13,715 bases of DNA from Dehalococcoidia bacterium (lineage in GTDB: Bacteria; Chloroflexota; Dehalococcoidia; DSTF01; JALHUB01): positions 1 through 13,715 of the forward strand of contig JALHUB010000275.1 in the NCBI GenBank assembly GCA_022865685.1. Direction: 5' to 3'. Positions 1-6,967 of the stretch are shown here, piece after piece. Made by a program: the position numbers and the translations under genes. The notes under the pieces were generated by a model. The model saw only the letters and a list, made by a program, of their open reading frames with translations, did no database searches and was not told the origin of the DNA. The stretch's first letter is position 1, and every line of letters starts with the position of its first letter.

Positions 1-455
1 CGACTGCACGCGCTCGTCTCGCCCCCAGCCGAGGCTGTAGAAGGCGTGGATGAGGTTGCCATTCAGGCAGTCGATGGCGACGCTTGGCACTCCCGTAACC
101 GAGAACGCGCCGTTCTTCGCTCTGCTGTTTGTAAGGACGTATTCGCAGGCCCTCGCCACCCGCTCATTCGAGCCGTCGGCGGCGAGATGCGCCAGGAGCA
201 TGAGTTGCCAGACCGTGCCCTGATACTTGGGCGAGTAGCCCGTACCTGGCTTCACCCAGTAGCCATCGTCGTGCTGAGCGGCGAGGATCGCCGGTACGGG
301 GCCGATCTCCATGATAGCGCGCCTGGCGGCCACGACCTGTTTGTCGTCCTCGGGCAGCTCCATCAGCGACCGCAGCGCGTAGTAGCGCACCGAGGGGTTG
401 TCCTCCTCGAGCAACCAGTCCGTCGGGTCGTCCGCCAGGAAATCGGGCCAGCCTG

Positions 456-462
<7 letters not shown>
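1..462 (-). CDS. Prenyltransferase/squalene-oxidase-like alpha-toroid protein (3' end outside window)
   Basis: The frame reads 154 codons from ATG at 462 to the window edge without a stop, so the C-terminus is missing. It begins MVAGWPDFLADDPTDWLLEE and continues with NPSVRYYALRSLMELPED. Residues 59-75 (ILAAQHDDGYWVKPGTG) and the following TVWQLMLLAHLAADG look like the QW-type repeats of squalene-cyclase and prenyltransferase alpha/alpha toroids. Proteins of this type in Chloroflexota are often labelled 'nitrogen fixation protein NifH' by error propagation. There is no P-loop or Fe-S motif here, so it is not nitrogenase reductase. The start ATG lies inside the end of mtnA (shared bases ATGGTAG, 456-462), which implies translational coupling and the same SAM-controlled transcript. 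The substrate is unknown. Fold assignment is moderate confidence; that a gene is present is high confidence. Confidence 0.7.
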
Positions 463-1541
<1,079 letters not shown>

Positions 1542-1549
1542 TGGGCATC

Positions 1550-1577
1550 AAAAAAACTTCTCGTGGTGTGAGAAGTT
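1550..1577 (-). terminator. Intrinsic terminator of the SAM-I expression platform
   Basis: On the minus strand AACTTCTC (1577-1570) pairs with GAGAAGTT (1562-1555) around the 7-base loop ACACCAC, followed by a U-tract (1554-1550; with the last stem bases, seven T in a row). It lies 11 bases after the P1 3' strand of the riboswitch. Part of P1 (TGAGA, 1595-1591) can instead pair with TCTCA (1573-1569) in the terminator 5' arm, a plausible antiterminator. Because GAGAAG is the only ribosome-binding-like sequence before the mtnA TTG, the hairpin could also hide the RBS. Confidence 0.88.
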
Positions 1578-1588
1578 CTACCAACCTA

Positions 1589-1708
1589 CTCTCATCTCTC
1601 CCTGCGGACGGCAGGGTCGGACTTGGCACCATGTTGGGCGGCCTGGAGCCTTCCCAAACTGGTTGCCGGGCTTCGTAGGGCCGGTCCCTCCACCACTCTG
1701 GATAAGAG
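1589..1708 (-). promoter_or_regulatory. SAM-I (S-box) riboswitch aptamer
   Basis: The minus strand carries the SAM-I core in order. P1 5' strand CUCUUAUC (1708-1701) pairs over eight positions, with one G-U, with P1 3' strand GAUGAGAG (1596-1589). Then come GGTGGAGGGACCGGCCC (1694-1678), CGAAGCCCGGCAACC ending at 1661, a P3 arm whose tip is GGCTCCAGGCC, the conserved ATGGTGCCAAGTCC ending at 1619, and a P4 hairpin CCTGC/GCAGG. These match the family consensus closely. In this class SAM binding stabilises P1, blocks the antiterminator and stops transcription, so mtnA and its overlapping partner should be expressed when SAM is low. The promoter is directly upstream and the terminator directly downstream, so the switch looks intact. 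Confidence 0.95.
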
Positions 1709-1710
1709 CG

Positions 1711-1739
1711 TTTACCGTATTCGGTTGTTACCTTATTCT
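1711..1739 (+). promoter_or_regulatory. Weak candidate promoter for the acyl-CoA dehydrogenase
   Basis: TTTACC (1711-1716), a 17-base spacer and TATTCT (1734-1739) give 4/6 matches at each box. It would start transcription near 1746, about 80 bases before the dehydrogenase ATG. It overlaps the -10 of the opposite-strand mtnA promoter, so the two would compete. The match is weak and may be chance. Confidence 0.3.
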
Positions 1740-1763
1740 AGGCTCGGTGGCACCCGGCGTCAA
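1735..1763 (-). promoter_or_regulatory. Sigma-70-type promoter for the mtnA riboswitch transcript
   Basis: On the minus strand the -35 TTGACG (1763-1758) is separated by exactly 17 bases from the -10 TAGAAT (1740-1735). Both are 5/6 matches to consensus. The predicted start is near 1728, about 20 bases before the riboswitch P1, giving a leader of roughly 190 nt before the TTG of mtnA. Confidence 0.8.
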
Positions 1764-1827
1764 GCGCGAAAACCCTCGCACACACCGGACATCCCCCTGA
1801 TCCGTCGCGCGGAAGGAGTTACCCTGC

Positions 1828-2994
1828 ATGGACTTTCAACTATCCGAAGAGCATCAGCTAATCCGCGATGTCGCGCGTCGTATCGCCAAAGAGCGCGTGG
1901 CGCCGCGGGCGGCCGAAATCGACGCGAAAGAAGAGTATCCGGAGGATATCTTCGCCGTCTACCGCGACGCCGGCCTGCTCGGCCTGACGATACCGGCCGC
2001 ATACGGCGGCAGCGGCGCCGGCTTCCTGGCGCTGGCCCTCACCGTCGAGGAGGTGGCGAAGTACTGCTGTTCCTCCGGTCTCATGCTCCTTCTGACGGCG
2101 CTGCCCACGCAGCCCATCGTCCTCGGCGGGACGGAGGAGCAGAAGAAGACGTATCTGCCGCCGATTGCGAAGGGCGAGATGCGAGCCGCCTTCGGCCTCA
2201 CCGAGCCGAACGCCGGCTCTGACGCCGCCGCCATCCAGTCGCGCGCCGTCCGCGGCGACAAGGGATACGTCATTAACGGCGAGAAGGCGTTCATCTCCGG
2301 CGGCGCCGTCGCGGACTACGTGACGATGTTCGCCAAGACGGACCCGGCGGCGCGCGCCCGCGGCATCTCCGGCTTCATCGTCCCGACGACGACGCCCGGC
2401 TTCACAGTGGAGCACCTCGACGAGAAGATGGGCGTGCGCGGCGTCGCAACGGCGACCCTCTGCTTCGAGGACTGCACGGTACCGGCAGAGAACCTCATCG
2501 GCGGCAAGGAGAATGAAGGCTTCAAGACCGTCCTGGGTACCCTGAATAGCGTGCGACCCATCGTCGCGGCGCGCGGCCTCGGCCTCGCGGAAGGCGCGCT
2601 CTCCTACGCGCTCGACTTCGCCCGGCAGCGTGAGGCGTTCGGCGGGCCGATCGCGGATCTGCAGGCGATCCAGTTCATGTTCGCGGACATGGCGATCCAG
2701 ATCGAGGCGGCGCGAGTGCTGACGTACCAGGCGGCGTGGCTCGTCGACCAGGGGCGTTTCCAGCGACAGGACTCACACATGCTGTCCATCGCCAAGGCCT
2801 TCGCCACGGAGACGGCGGTGAAGGTATCGTCGGACGCTTTGCAGGTGCTGGGCGCGCAGGGGTACATGCGCGACCACCCACTGGAGCGCCACTACCGCGA
2901 CGCGCGCCAGCTCATGATCGTCGAGGGGACGAGTCAGATCCACCGCGTTATCATCTCGCGCGCCCTCCTCGACAGGGACCTGGTTTACCCCTGA
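1828..2994 (+). CDS. Acyl-CoA dehydrogenase
   Basis: This is a 388-residue FAD-dependent acyl-CoA dehydrogenase that would oxidise an acyl-CoA to the trans-2-enoyl-CoA and pass electrons to an electron transfer flavoprotein. The N-terminal helical domain starts MDFQLSEEHQLIRDVARRIA. The middle domain carries the flavin/substrate signature FGLTEPNAGSD and, further on, KMGVRGVATATLCFEDCTVP. The C-terminal domain has RQREAFGGPIADLQAIQFMFADM and ends in MIVEGTSQIHRVIISRALL, where Glu366 is in the place of the catalytic base of short- and medium-chain enzymes. The start is fixed by GGAAGGAG (1811-1818), 9 bases before the ATG. Substrate chain length cannot be read from the sequence. No etfAB or enoyl-CoA hydratase lies nearby, so the pathway is open. 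It is divergent from mtnA. Confidence 0.95.
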   Translation: MDFQLSEEHQLIRDVARRIAKERVAPRAAEIDAKEEYPEDIFAVYRDAGLLGLTIPAAYGGSGAGFLALALTVEEVAKYCCSSGLMLLLTALPTQPIVLGGTEEQKKTYLPPIAKGEMRAAFGLTEPNAGSDAAAIQSRAVRGDKGYVINGEKAFISGGAVADYVTMFAKTDPAARARGISGFIVPTTTPGFTVEHLDEKMGVRGVATATLCFEDCTVPAENLIGGKENEGFKTVLGTLNSVRPIVAARGLGLAEGALSYALDFARQREAFGGPIADLQAIQFMFADMAIQIEAARVLTYQAAWLVDQGRFQRQDSHMLSIAKAFATETAVKVSSDALQVLGAQGYMRDHPLERHYRDARQLMIVEGTSQIHRVIISRALLDRDLVYP

Positions 2995-3020
2995 TCTGCA
3001 GAGATAAGGGTTTTCCGATC

Positions 3021-3050
3021 TTGACTGCACCCCCAGTCCGGGGCTATGAT
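3021..3050 (+). promoter_or_regulatory. Sigma-70-type promoter before the SWIM gene leader
   Basis: TTGACT (3021-3026), an 18-base spacer and TATGAT (3045-3050) each match consensus at 5/6 positions. The predicted start is near 3057. It lies 25 bases after the acyl-CoA dehydrogenase stop and drives the structured leader and terminator before the SWIM-domain gene. Confidence 0.8.
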
Positions 3051-3083
3051 TGGATTCAGAAACAAGCGCCGCACTGAGGAGAG

Positions 3084-3122
3084 ATGACCCATATGGGTGG
3101 CGCCGCTTCAACTGAATACTGA
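3084..3122 (+). CDS. Possible leader peptide, 9-12 codons
   Basis: ATG at 3084 opens MTHMGGAASTEY and stops at TGA 3120-3122. An internal ATG at 3093 would give MGGAASTEY. GGAG (3078-3081) lies 11 bases before the second ATG and only 2 before the first, so the second start is better placed. The stop is 6 bases before the terminator stem, so a ribosome at the end of this ORF would cover the stem's 5' arm and favour read-through. There is no run of one regulatory amino acid as in classical amino-acid attenuators. The ORF is short enough to arise by chance; its placement is the argument for it. Confidence 0.35.
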   Translation: MTHMGGAASTEY

Positions 3123-3128
3123 GCAGAG

Positions 3129-3156
3129 GCACCGGCTTAGGCGTCCGGTGCTTTTT
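3129..3156 (+). terminator. Intrinsic terminator upstream of the SWIM gene
   Basis: GCACCGG (3129-3135) pairs perfectly with CCGGTGC (3145-3151) around a 9-base loop and is followed by TTTTT (3152-3156). It lies between the promoter at 3021-3050 and the SWIM gene at 3188, so it must be bypassed for that gene to be transcribed from this promoter. Confidence 0.85.
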
Positions 3157-3187
3157 GGTTCCCGTTTTTCAACGAAGGAGAGCAGCG

Positions 3188-3436
3188 ATGAATTCCAGCC
3201 TCATCGGCAAGATTGAAAAGGCAAAGCGCTACTCCGAGGAGCGACACCGCCTTCGCTTCAAGAGCTTCGATGTCGATTTCCAGGGCGACAACGACTCCCA
3301 CACGGTCGTCTTCGACGGGGACGGATGGCGCTGCACCTGTAACTTCTTCGCCGGTCGAGGGCTATGCTCTCACACCATGGCGCTGGAGCGCATCCTGGAG
3401 GGAATGCTCCCACGCGAGGCGATGGTCAGGACCTGA
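3188..3436 (+). CDS. Small SWIM-type zinc-finger protein
   Basis: This 82-residue protein has one SWIM finger, C-x-C-x8-C-x-H, at Cys49, Cys51, Cys60 and His62 (WRCTCNFFAGRGLCSH). SWIM fingers are known to bind DNA or proteins, for example in bacterial SWI2/SNF2 helicases and MuDR-type transposases. Here the finger stands alone behind a basic N-terminal half (KIEKAKRYSEERHRLRFKSF). The start at 3188 is set by AAGGAG (3175-3180), 7 bases upstream; the frame stays open a little further 5', but that part falls in the terminator and RBS. Promoter, leader and terminator directly upstream suggest dedicated control. The function is unknown; regulation or nucleic-acid binding is an inference from the finger. 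Confidence 0.85.
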   Translation: MNSSLIGKIEKAKRYSEERHRLRFKSFDVDFQGDNDSHTVVFDGDGWRCTCNFFAGRGLCSHTMALERILEGMLPREAMVRT

Positions 3437-3453
3437 GACGAGGGCCCTTGAAC

Positions 3454-3478
3454 GCCGAGACTGGAAAGTCTCGGCTAC
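3454..3478 (-). repeat. REP-like palindrome with 5'-GTAG
   Basis: On the minus strand GTAG (3478-3475) leads into AGCCGAGACTTTCCAGTCTCGGC-type symmetry: GCCGAGACT... becomes a 9-bp perfect stem (3454-3462 with 3467-3475) around a 4-base loop. A GTAG next to a palindrome is the hallmark of REP elements. Read on the plus strand the hairpin is followed by TACGGTGTTTTC, so it might also act as a weak terminator after the SWIM gene. A second element of similar design is at 6867-6890. Confidence 0.6.
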
Positions 3479-3506
3479 GGTGTTTTCTAGCGACGCCATC
3501 GACCGC

Positions 3507-4586
3507 ATGACGCCCACCATCCCCAAAATGCCCGTGTTCGACGGGCACAACGACACGCTCGTCGCCCTTCACCTGCCCGGCGACGAGGCCCCGCGCTCCT
3601 TCTTCGAGCGCAGCGACCGCGGCCACATCGACCTCCCGCGGGCGCTCGAAGGCGGCTTCGCCGGCGGGCTCTTCGGCATCTGCGTGCCGCCGACGCCCGA
3701 CATGCATTCCTTTCTCGGCTCCGGCCCGCCGCCCTCCGACGCCGGCTACGACGTGCCGCTGCCGCCGCCTCTCGACCACGCCTACGCGAAGGACATGACC
3801 GTCGCCGTCATGGCGGACCTGTTCCGGCTGGAGACGGAGTCCGGCGGAAGGATGAAGGTCGTGCGGACGGCGCGGGAGATGCAGACGTGCGTCGAAGACG
3901 GCGTCATCGCCGCCGTGCTCCACTTCGAGGGCGCCGAAGCCATAGACGACGGTCTGGACGCCCTCCACGTCTTCTACGCGGCGGGGCTGCGCTCGCTGGG
4001 CATCGTCTGGAGCCGGCCGAACGCCTTTGCCACCGGCGTCCCCTTCCGCTTCCCCGGCTCGCCCGATACCGGCCCCGGCCTTACCGACGCGGGCCGAGCG
4101 CTCGTGCGCGCCTGCAACGAGCTGGGCATCATGCAGGACCTCGCGCACCTCAACGAACGCGGCTTCTGGGACGTCGCCGCCCTCTCCGACGCGCCGCTGG
4201 CCGTCACGCACGCGGCTGCCCACGCCCTCTGTCCGTCGACGCGCAACCTGACGGACAAGCAGTTGGACGCCGTCGGCGCGTCCGGCGGCGTCGTCGGCGT
4301 GGCCTTCCATGTCGGCAACCTGCGGGCCGACGGGCGCCAGGACGCCGATACGCCGCTGAGTGAGATCGTGCGCCACGTCGACTACATCGCGCGACGTATC
4401 GGCATCGACCACGTCGCTTTCGGCTCCGACTTCGACGGCGCGATCATGCCGACGGAGCTCAGCGACGTCGCGGACCTGCCGACACTCGTCGAAGCGATGC
4501 GGATGCACGGCTTCGAGGAGCCGGACCTGCGCAAGGTGACGCACGAGAACTGGCTGCGCGTGTTGGAGCAAACGTGGAAATCGTGA
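3507..4586 (+). CDS. Membrane-dipeptidase-family (peptidase M19) metallo-dipeptidase
   Basis: This 359-residue dinuclear zinc dipeptidase belongs to the renal dipeptidase (M19) family, which hydrolyses dipeptides, sometimes including D-amino-acid dipeptides. Metal ligands are visible: His14 and Asp16 in FDGHNDT, bridging Glu141 in LHFEGAEAI, His214 in DLAHLNERGFWD and His235 in AVTHAAAHAL. The His214-His235 spacing (21) and Arg246 in STRNLTD, 11 residues further on, match the renal enzyme (His198, His219, Arg230). Asp308 in FGSDFDG fits the catalytic aspartate. There is no signal peptide, so it is probably cytosolic. The ATG at 3507 is chosen because the family motif begins just after it; it lacks a clear Shine-Dalgarno, and ATG at 3528 is an alternative. 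The frame is open far upstream, but that part overlaps the SWIM gene. It converges on galE with 18 bases between. Confidence 0.93.
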   Translation: MTPTIPKMPVFDGHNDTLVALHLPGDEAPRSFFERSDRGHIDLPRALEGGFAGGLFGICVPPTPDMHSFLGSGPPPSDAGYDVPLPPPLDHAYAKDMTVAVMADLFRLETESGGRMKVVRTAREMQTCVEDGVIAAVLHFEGAEAIDDGLDALHVFYAAGLRSLGIVWSRPNAFATGVPFRFPGSPDTGPGLTDAGRALVRACNELGIMQDLAHLNERGFWDVAALSDAPLAVTHAAAHALCPSTRNLTDKQLDAVGASGGVVGVAFHVGNLRADGRQDADTPLSEIVRHVDYIARRIGIDHVAFGSDFDGAIMPTELSDVADLPTLVEAMRMHGFEEPDLRKVTHENWLRVLEQTWKS

Positions 4587-4604
4587 GCGGCTTCCGGCCG
4601 GGGA

Positions 4605-5582
4605 TTAGCTCTCGTAGCCGTTGGGGCGCGCCTGGTGCCAGCGCCAGGCGCTTTCGACTATTCGCTCCAGGTCAGGGAAGCGCGGCTCCCAGCCAAGCTC
4701 CTGTTTGACCTTCGTGGCGCTGGCGACGAGGACGGCGGCGTCGCCCTCACGGCGCGGCGCCTCGCGGACGAGTATCGGATGGCCGGTGACGCGTCGCGCC
4801 GTTTCGATGACCTCGCCGTTGGAGAAGCCCTGTCCGTTGCCCACGTTGTAGACGGCGCTGCCCTTCCGGGTACGCTCCAGCGCCAGGGAGTGCGCCTGCG
4901 CCAGGTCGGAGACGTGCACGTAGTCGCGGATGCAGGTGCCGTCGGGCGTCGGGTAGTCGGTGCCGTAGAGCTCCAGCACTGGCAGCTTCCCTGCCGCGAC
5001 TTCGAGAACGACGGGAATGAGGTGCGTCTCCGGCCGGTGGTCCTCACCGAGGGCTTCCGTGGCGCCGGCGGCGTTGAAATATCGAAGCGACACGTAGCGC
5101 AGGCCGCACTGGCTGTCGTACCAGCGAAGCAGGCGCTCCGCCACCGCCTTCGACTCGCCGTACGGGTTCACGGGCGCAAGCGGCGCGTCCTCTTCGATGG
5201 GCGTCTTGTCCGGCTCACCGTAGACGCCGGCGCTGGAACTGAAGACGAATCGCAGCACCTGGTGCTTCACCATCGCGTTCAGCAGGTTGATGAGGTGGCC
5301 AACGTTGTTCAGGAAGTACTTGCCCGGGTCGCGCATCGACTCGCCAGCCGCGATGAAGCCAGCGTAGTAGACGACGCCGTCGAAGGTGCGACGGCCGAAG
5401 ACGTCGTCGAGGAGCTCCGCGTCCGCCAGGTCGCCGACGACCAGCTCCGCGCCCGGCGACACGGCTTCCGCGTGGCCGGTGACGAGGCTGTCGAACACGA
5501 CGACCTCATGGCCGGCCGACAGCAGCTCGGCAACCGTCACGCTGCCGATGTACCCGGCGCCGCCAACGACGAGGACTCGCAC
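4605..5582 (-). CDS. galE: UDP-glucose 4-epimerase
   Basis: GalE interconverts UDP-glucose and UDP-galactose through a bound NAD, supplying galactose for surface polysaccharide and glycolipid. This 325-residue extended SDR begins with the Rossmann motif GGAGYIG (7-13). The active site has Ser117 in FSSSAGVYG and the YxxxK pair Tyr141/Lys145 in NPYGESK. YFNAAGA, DHRPETHLIPVVLEVA and the C-terminal ELGWEPRFPDLERIVESAWRW are standard GalE features. The start ATG at 5582 is 6 bases after the fabF stop, so the two genes share a transcript. A related 4-epimerase acting on UDP-GlcNAc cannot be excluded, but the motifs read as plain GalE. Confidence 0.95.
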   Translation of the reverse strand: MRVLVVGGAGYIGSVTVAELLSAGHEVVVFDSLVTGHAEAVSPGAELVVGDLADAELLDDVFGRRTFDGVVYYAGFIAAGESMRDPGKYFLNNVGHLINLLNAMVKHQVLRFVFSSSAGVYGEPDKTPIEEDAPLAPVNPYGESKAVAERLLRWYDSQCGLRYVSLRYFNAAGATEALGEDHRPETHLIPVVLEVAAGKLPVLELYGTDYPTPDGTCIRDYVHVSDLAQAHSLALERTRKGSAVYNVGNGQGFSNGEVIETARRVTGHPILVREAPRREGDAAVLVASATKVKQELGWEPRFPDLERIVESAWRWHQARPNGYES

Positions 5583-5588
5583 CGTCTA

Positions 5589-6839
5589 CTACTCCAACTT
5601 CTTGAACACGAGGCAGGCATTCTGCCCGCCGAAACCGAAGCTGTTCTTGAGGATGGTCTTCACGTCCGCCTTGCGCGCCTTGTGCGGCGTGTAGTCGAGG
5701 TCGCACTCCGGGTCCGGCTCGTCGAGGTTAATCGTCGGGTGGATGGTACCGCTTTGCAGCGTCATCACGCAGGCGACCGACTCCAGCGCGCCCGACCCGC
5801 CGAGCACGTGCCCGATCATCGACTTCGTGGAGCTCAGCGGCACCTTGTAGGCATGCTCGCCGAAGAGGCCCTTTATCGCCCTCGTCTCCGCGACGTCGTT
5901 GAGCACCGTCGATGTCCCGTGGGCATTGATGTAGTCGATGTCCTCGGGCTTCACGCCGGCGTCATGAAGCGCCCAGCTCATCGCGCGCGCGGCGCCGGCG
6001 CCGTCCTCACAGGGGGCAACCTGGTGGTAGGCATCGGAAGAGGCGCCGTAGCCCGCCAGCTCCGCCAGAATAGGCGCGCCGCGCCTCTGGGCGTGCTCCA
6101 GGCTCTCCAGCACCAGGATCGCGGCGCCTTCGGCGCAGACGAAGCCATCGCGGTCCTTGTCGAAGGGTCGGCTGGCCTTCGTCGGCTCGTCGTTGCGAGT
6201 CGAGAGCGCGCGCATGACGCAGAAGGAAGCCAGTCCGAGCTCGCTGATGCCGGCTGCCGTGCCGCCGGTGAGCATGACGTCGGCGCGCCCGCGGCGCACC
6301 ACCTCCATCGCCTCGCCTATCGCCTGCGTCGAGGCGGCGCAAGCGGTGATCGCGGTGTTGTTGTGACCCTGTAAGCCGAATTGGAGCGCCACCTGGGCTG
6401 CGGCCATGTTAGGCAGCATCTTCAGGATGTAGAACGGGTCGATGCGCATGCCGCCCCTGTCGATGAGCGTCCGCATAGCGTCTTCCGTGTTGGGGAAGCC
6501 ACCGTTGCCGTTGCCGAGGAGGCAGCCGGCGCGCGCCCTGTCTTCGTCGTCGAGGCGCAGGCCGGCGCTGTCGATGGCCTCGCGCGCGGCAGCGATGGCG
6601 AACTGCGTAAAGCGGGCCATCCGCCGCGACTCCTTGTAGCCGATGTAGTTCGCGGGGTCGAAGCCGGGTACCTCAGCGTTGATGTGCACCGGGTAGCGGC
6701 TGCAATCGAACTTCGTAATCGGGACCACGCCGGAGCGCCCTTCGACGCAGCCCTGCCAGAAGTCCTTGACGGTCAGCCCCAGCGGGGTGATGGCGCCCAT
6801 GCCGGTTATGACTACGCGACGGGCTGTGCTTGTGCTCAT
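5589..6839 (-). CDS. fabF: Beta-ketoacyl-[acyl-carrier-protein] synthase II
   Basis: FabF condenses malonyl-ACP with a growing acyl-ACP in type II fatty-acid synthesis. The protein is 416 residues from the chosen start, the usual length, and begins MSTSTARRVVITGMGAITPLG. The Cys-His-His triad is Cys167 (TACAASTQAIGEA), His307 (NAHGTST) and His344 (KSMIGHVLGGSGALES), with Lys339 before it and the gating phenylalanine in NSFGFGGQNACL near the end. The frame is open 25 codons further upstream, but that segment overlaps a REP-like repeat; ATG at 6839 with GGGTAGGA just before it fits the family start. A promoter lies about 100 bases upstream, overlapping the folC stop codon. No acpP, fabD or fabG is adjacent, so this is a detached fab gene. 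galE follows in the same operon. Confidence 0.95.
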   Translation of the reverse strand: MSTSTARRVVITGMGAITPLGLTVKDFWQGCVEGRSGVVPITKFDCSRYPVHINAEVPGFDPANYIGYKESRRMARFTQFAIAAAREAIDSAGLRLDDEDRARAGCLLGNGNGGFPNTEDAMRTLIDRGGMRIDPFYILKMLPNMAAAQVALQFGLQGHNNTAITACAASTQAIGEAMEVVRRGRADVMLTGGTAAGISELGLASFCVMRALSTRNDEPTKASRPFDKDRDGFVCAEGAAILVLESLEHAQRRGAPILAELAGYGASSDAYHQVAPCEDGAGAARAMSWALHDAGVKPEDIDYINAHGTSTVLNDVAETRAIKGLFGEHAYKVPLSSTKSMIGHVLGGSGALESVACVMTLQSGTIHPTINLDEPDPECDLDYTPHKARKADVKTILKNSFGFGGQNACLVFKKLE

Positions 6840-6847
6840 ATTCCTAC

Positions 6848-6859
6848 CCTGCATTCCAG
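6848..6859 (-). repeat. Direct repeat copy 2, CTGGAATGCAGG
   Basis: The 12-base CTGGAATGCAGG on the minus strand is repeated exactly at 6908-6919, and both copies are followed within 2 bases by GTAGG. This copy runs into the fabF ribosome-binding region. The two copies flank the REP-like palindrome at 6867-6890. Confidence 0.7.
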
Positions 6860-6866
6860 CGACGGC

Positions 6867-6890
6867 GGGAGGACTAAAGTCCTCCCCTAC
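6867..6890 (-). repeat. REP-like palindrome with 5'-GTAG
   Basis: On the minus strand GTAG (6890-6887) is followed at once by GGGAGGACT (6886-6878), TT, and AGTCCTCCC (6875-6867), a 9-base inverted repeat. It has no T-run after it, so it is not a good terminator. It lies within the predicted 5' leader of fabF. Its design (GTAG, then a stem ending in GACTTT...AGTC) resembles the element at 3454-3478. Confidence 0.6.
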
Positions 6891-6907
6891 ACGCCCCTCG
6901 CCTACGT

Positions 6908-6919
6908 CCTGCATTCCAG
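6908..6919 (-). repeat. Direct repeat copy 1, CTGGAATGCAGG
   Basis: This is the upstream exact copy of the 12-base repeat at 6848-6859, start-to-start distance 60 bases. It lies about 13 bases inside the predicted fabF transcript. The arrangement repeat-palindrome-repeat suggests a duplicated or inserted cassette in the leader. Confidence 0.7.
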
Positions 6920-6938
6920 ATTCAGCCAGACTGCTCCG

Positions 6939-6967
6939 ATTCTATAGTCACCGCGGCGTCGGTTCAA
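6939..6967 (-). promoter_or_regulatory. Sigma-70-type promoter for fabF-galE
   Basis: On the minus strand TTGAAC (6967-6962), a 17-base spacer and TAGAAT (6944-6939) are each a 4-5/6 match to consensus. The -35 box overlaps the folC stop codon TGA (6966-6964). The predicted start is near 6932, giving a leader of about 93 nt that includes the direct repeats and the REP-like palindrome. Confidence 0.7.

Larger units (their letters stand above)
3054..3156 (+). ncRNA. Unassigned structured leader or small RNA ending in a terminator
   Basis: Between the promoter and an intrinsic terminator lies about 100 nt of foldable RNA that I cannot match to a known riboswitch class. ATTCAG (3054-3059) pairs with CTGAAT (3112-3117). 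AAGCGcCGC (3064-3072) pairs with GCGcCGCTT (3100-3108), with one C-C mismatch. Inside, ACCC (3087-3090) pairs with GGGT (3095-3098) around ATAT, leaving a purine-rich 14-base bulge ACTGAGGAGAGATG on the 5' side only. That bulge contains a Shine-Dalgarno sequence feeding a 9-12 codon ORF. It could be an attenuator leader for the SWIM gene or a free small RNA. The outer stem would be shortened if transcription really starts at 3057. Confidence 0.55.

Noticed and set aside
3074..3080. CTGAGGA matches the CUGANGA core of hammerhead ribozymes
   Set aside because: The second core GAAA occurs only upstream (3059-3062), and the space between the two cannot hold both stem III and stem I. It is better explained as the Shine-Dalgarno of the mini-ORF.
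4587..4604. Bidirectional terminator between the dipeptidase and galE
   Set aside because: The 18-base gap is GC-rich with no convincing stem plus T-run on either strand.
4635..6374. A 579-codon plus-strand open frame opposite galE and fabF
   Set aside because: It is antisense to two genes with complete family motifs and its translation shows no recognisable domain. Long antisense frames are expected in high-GC DNA.
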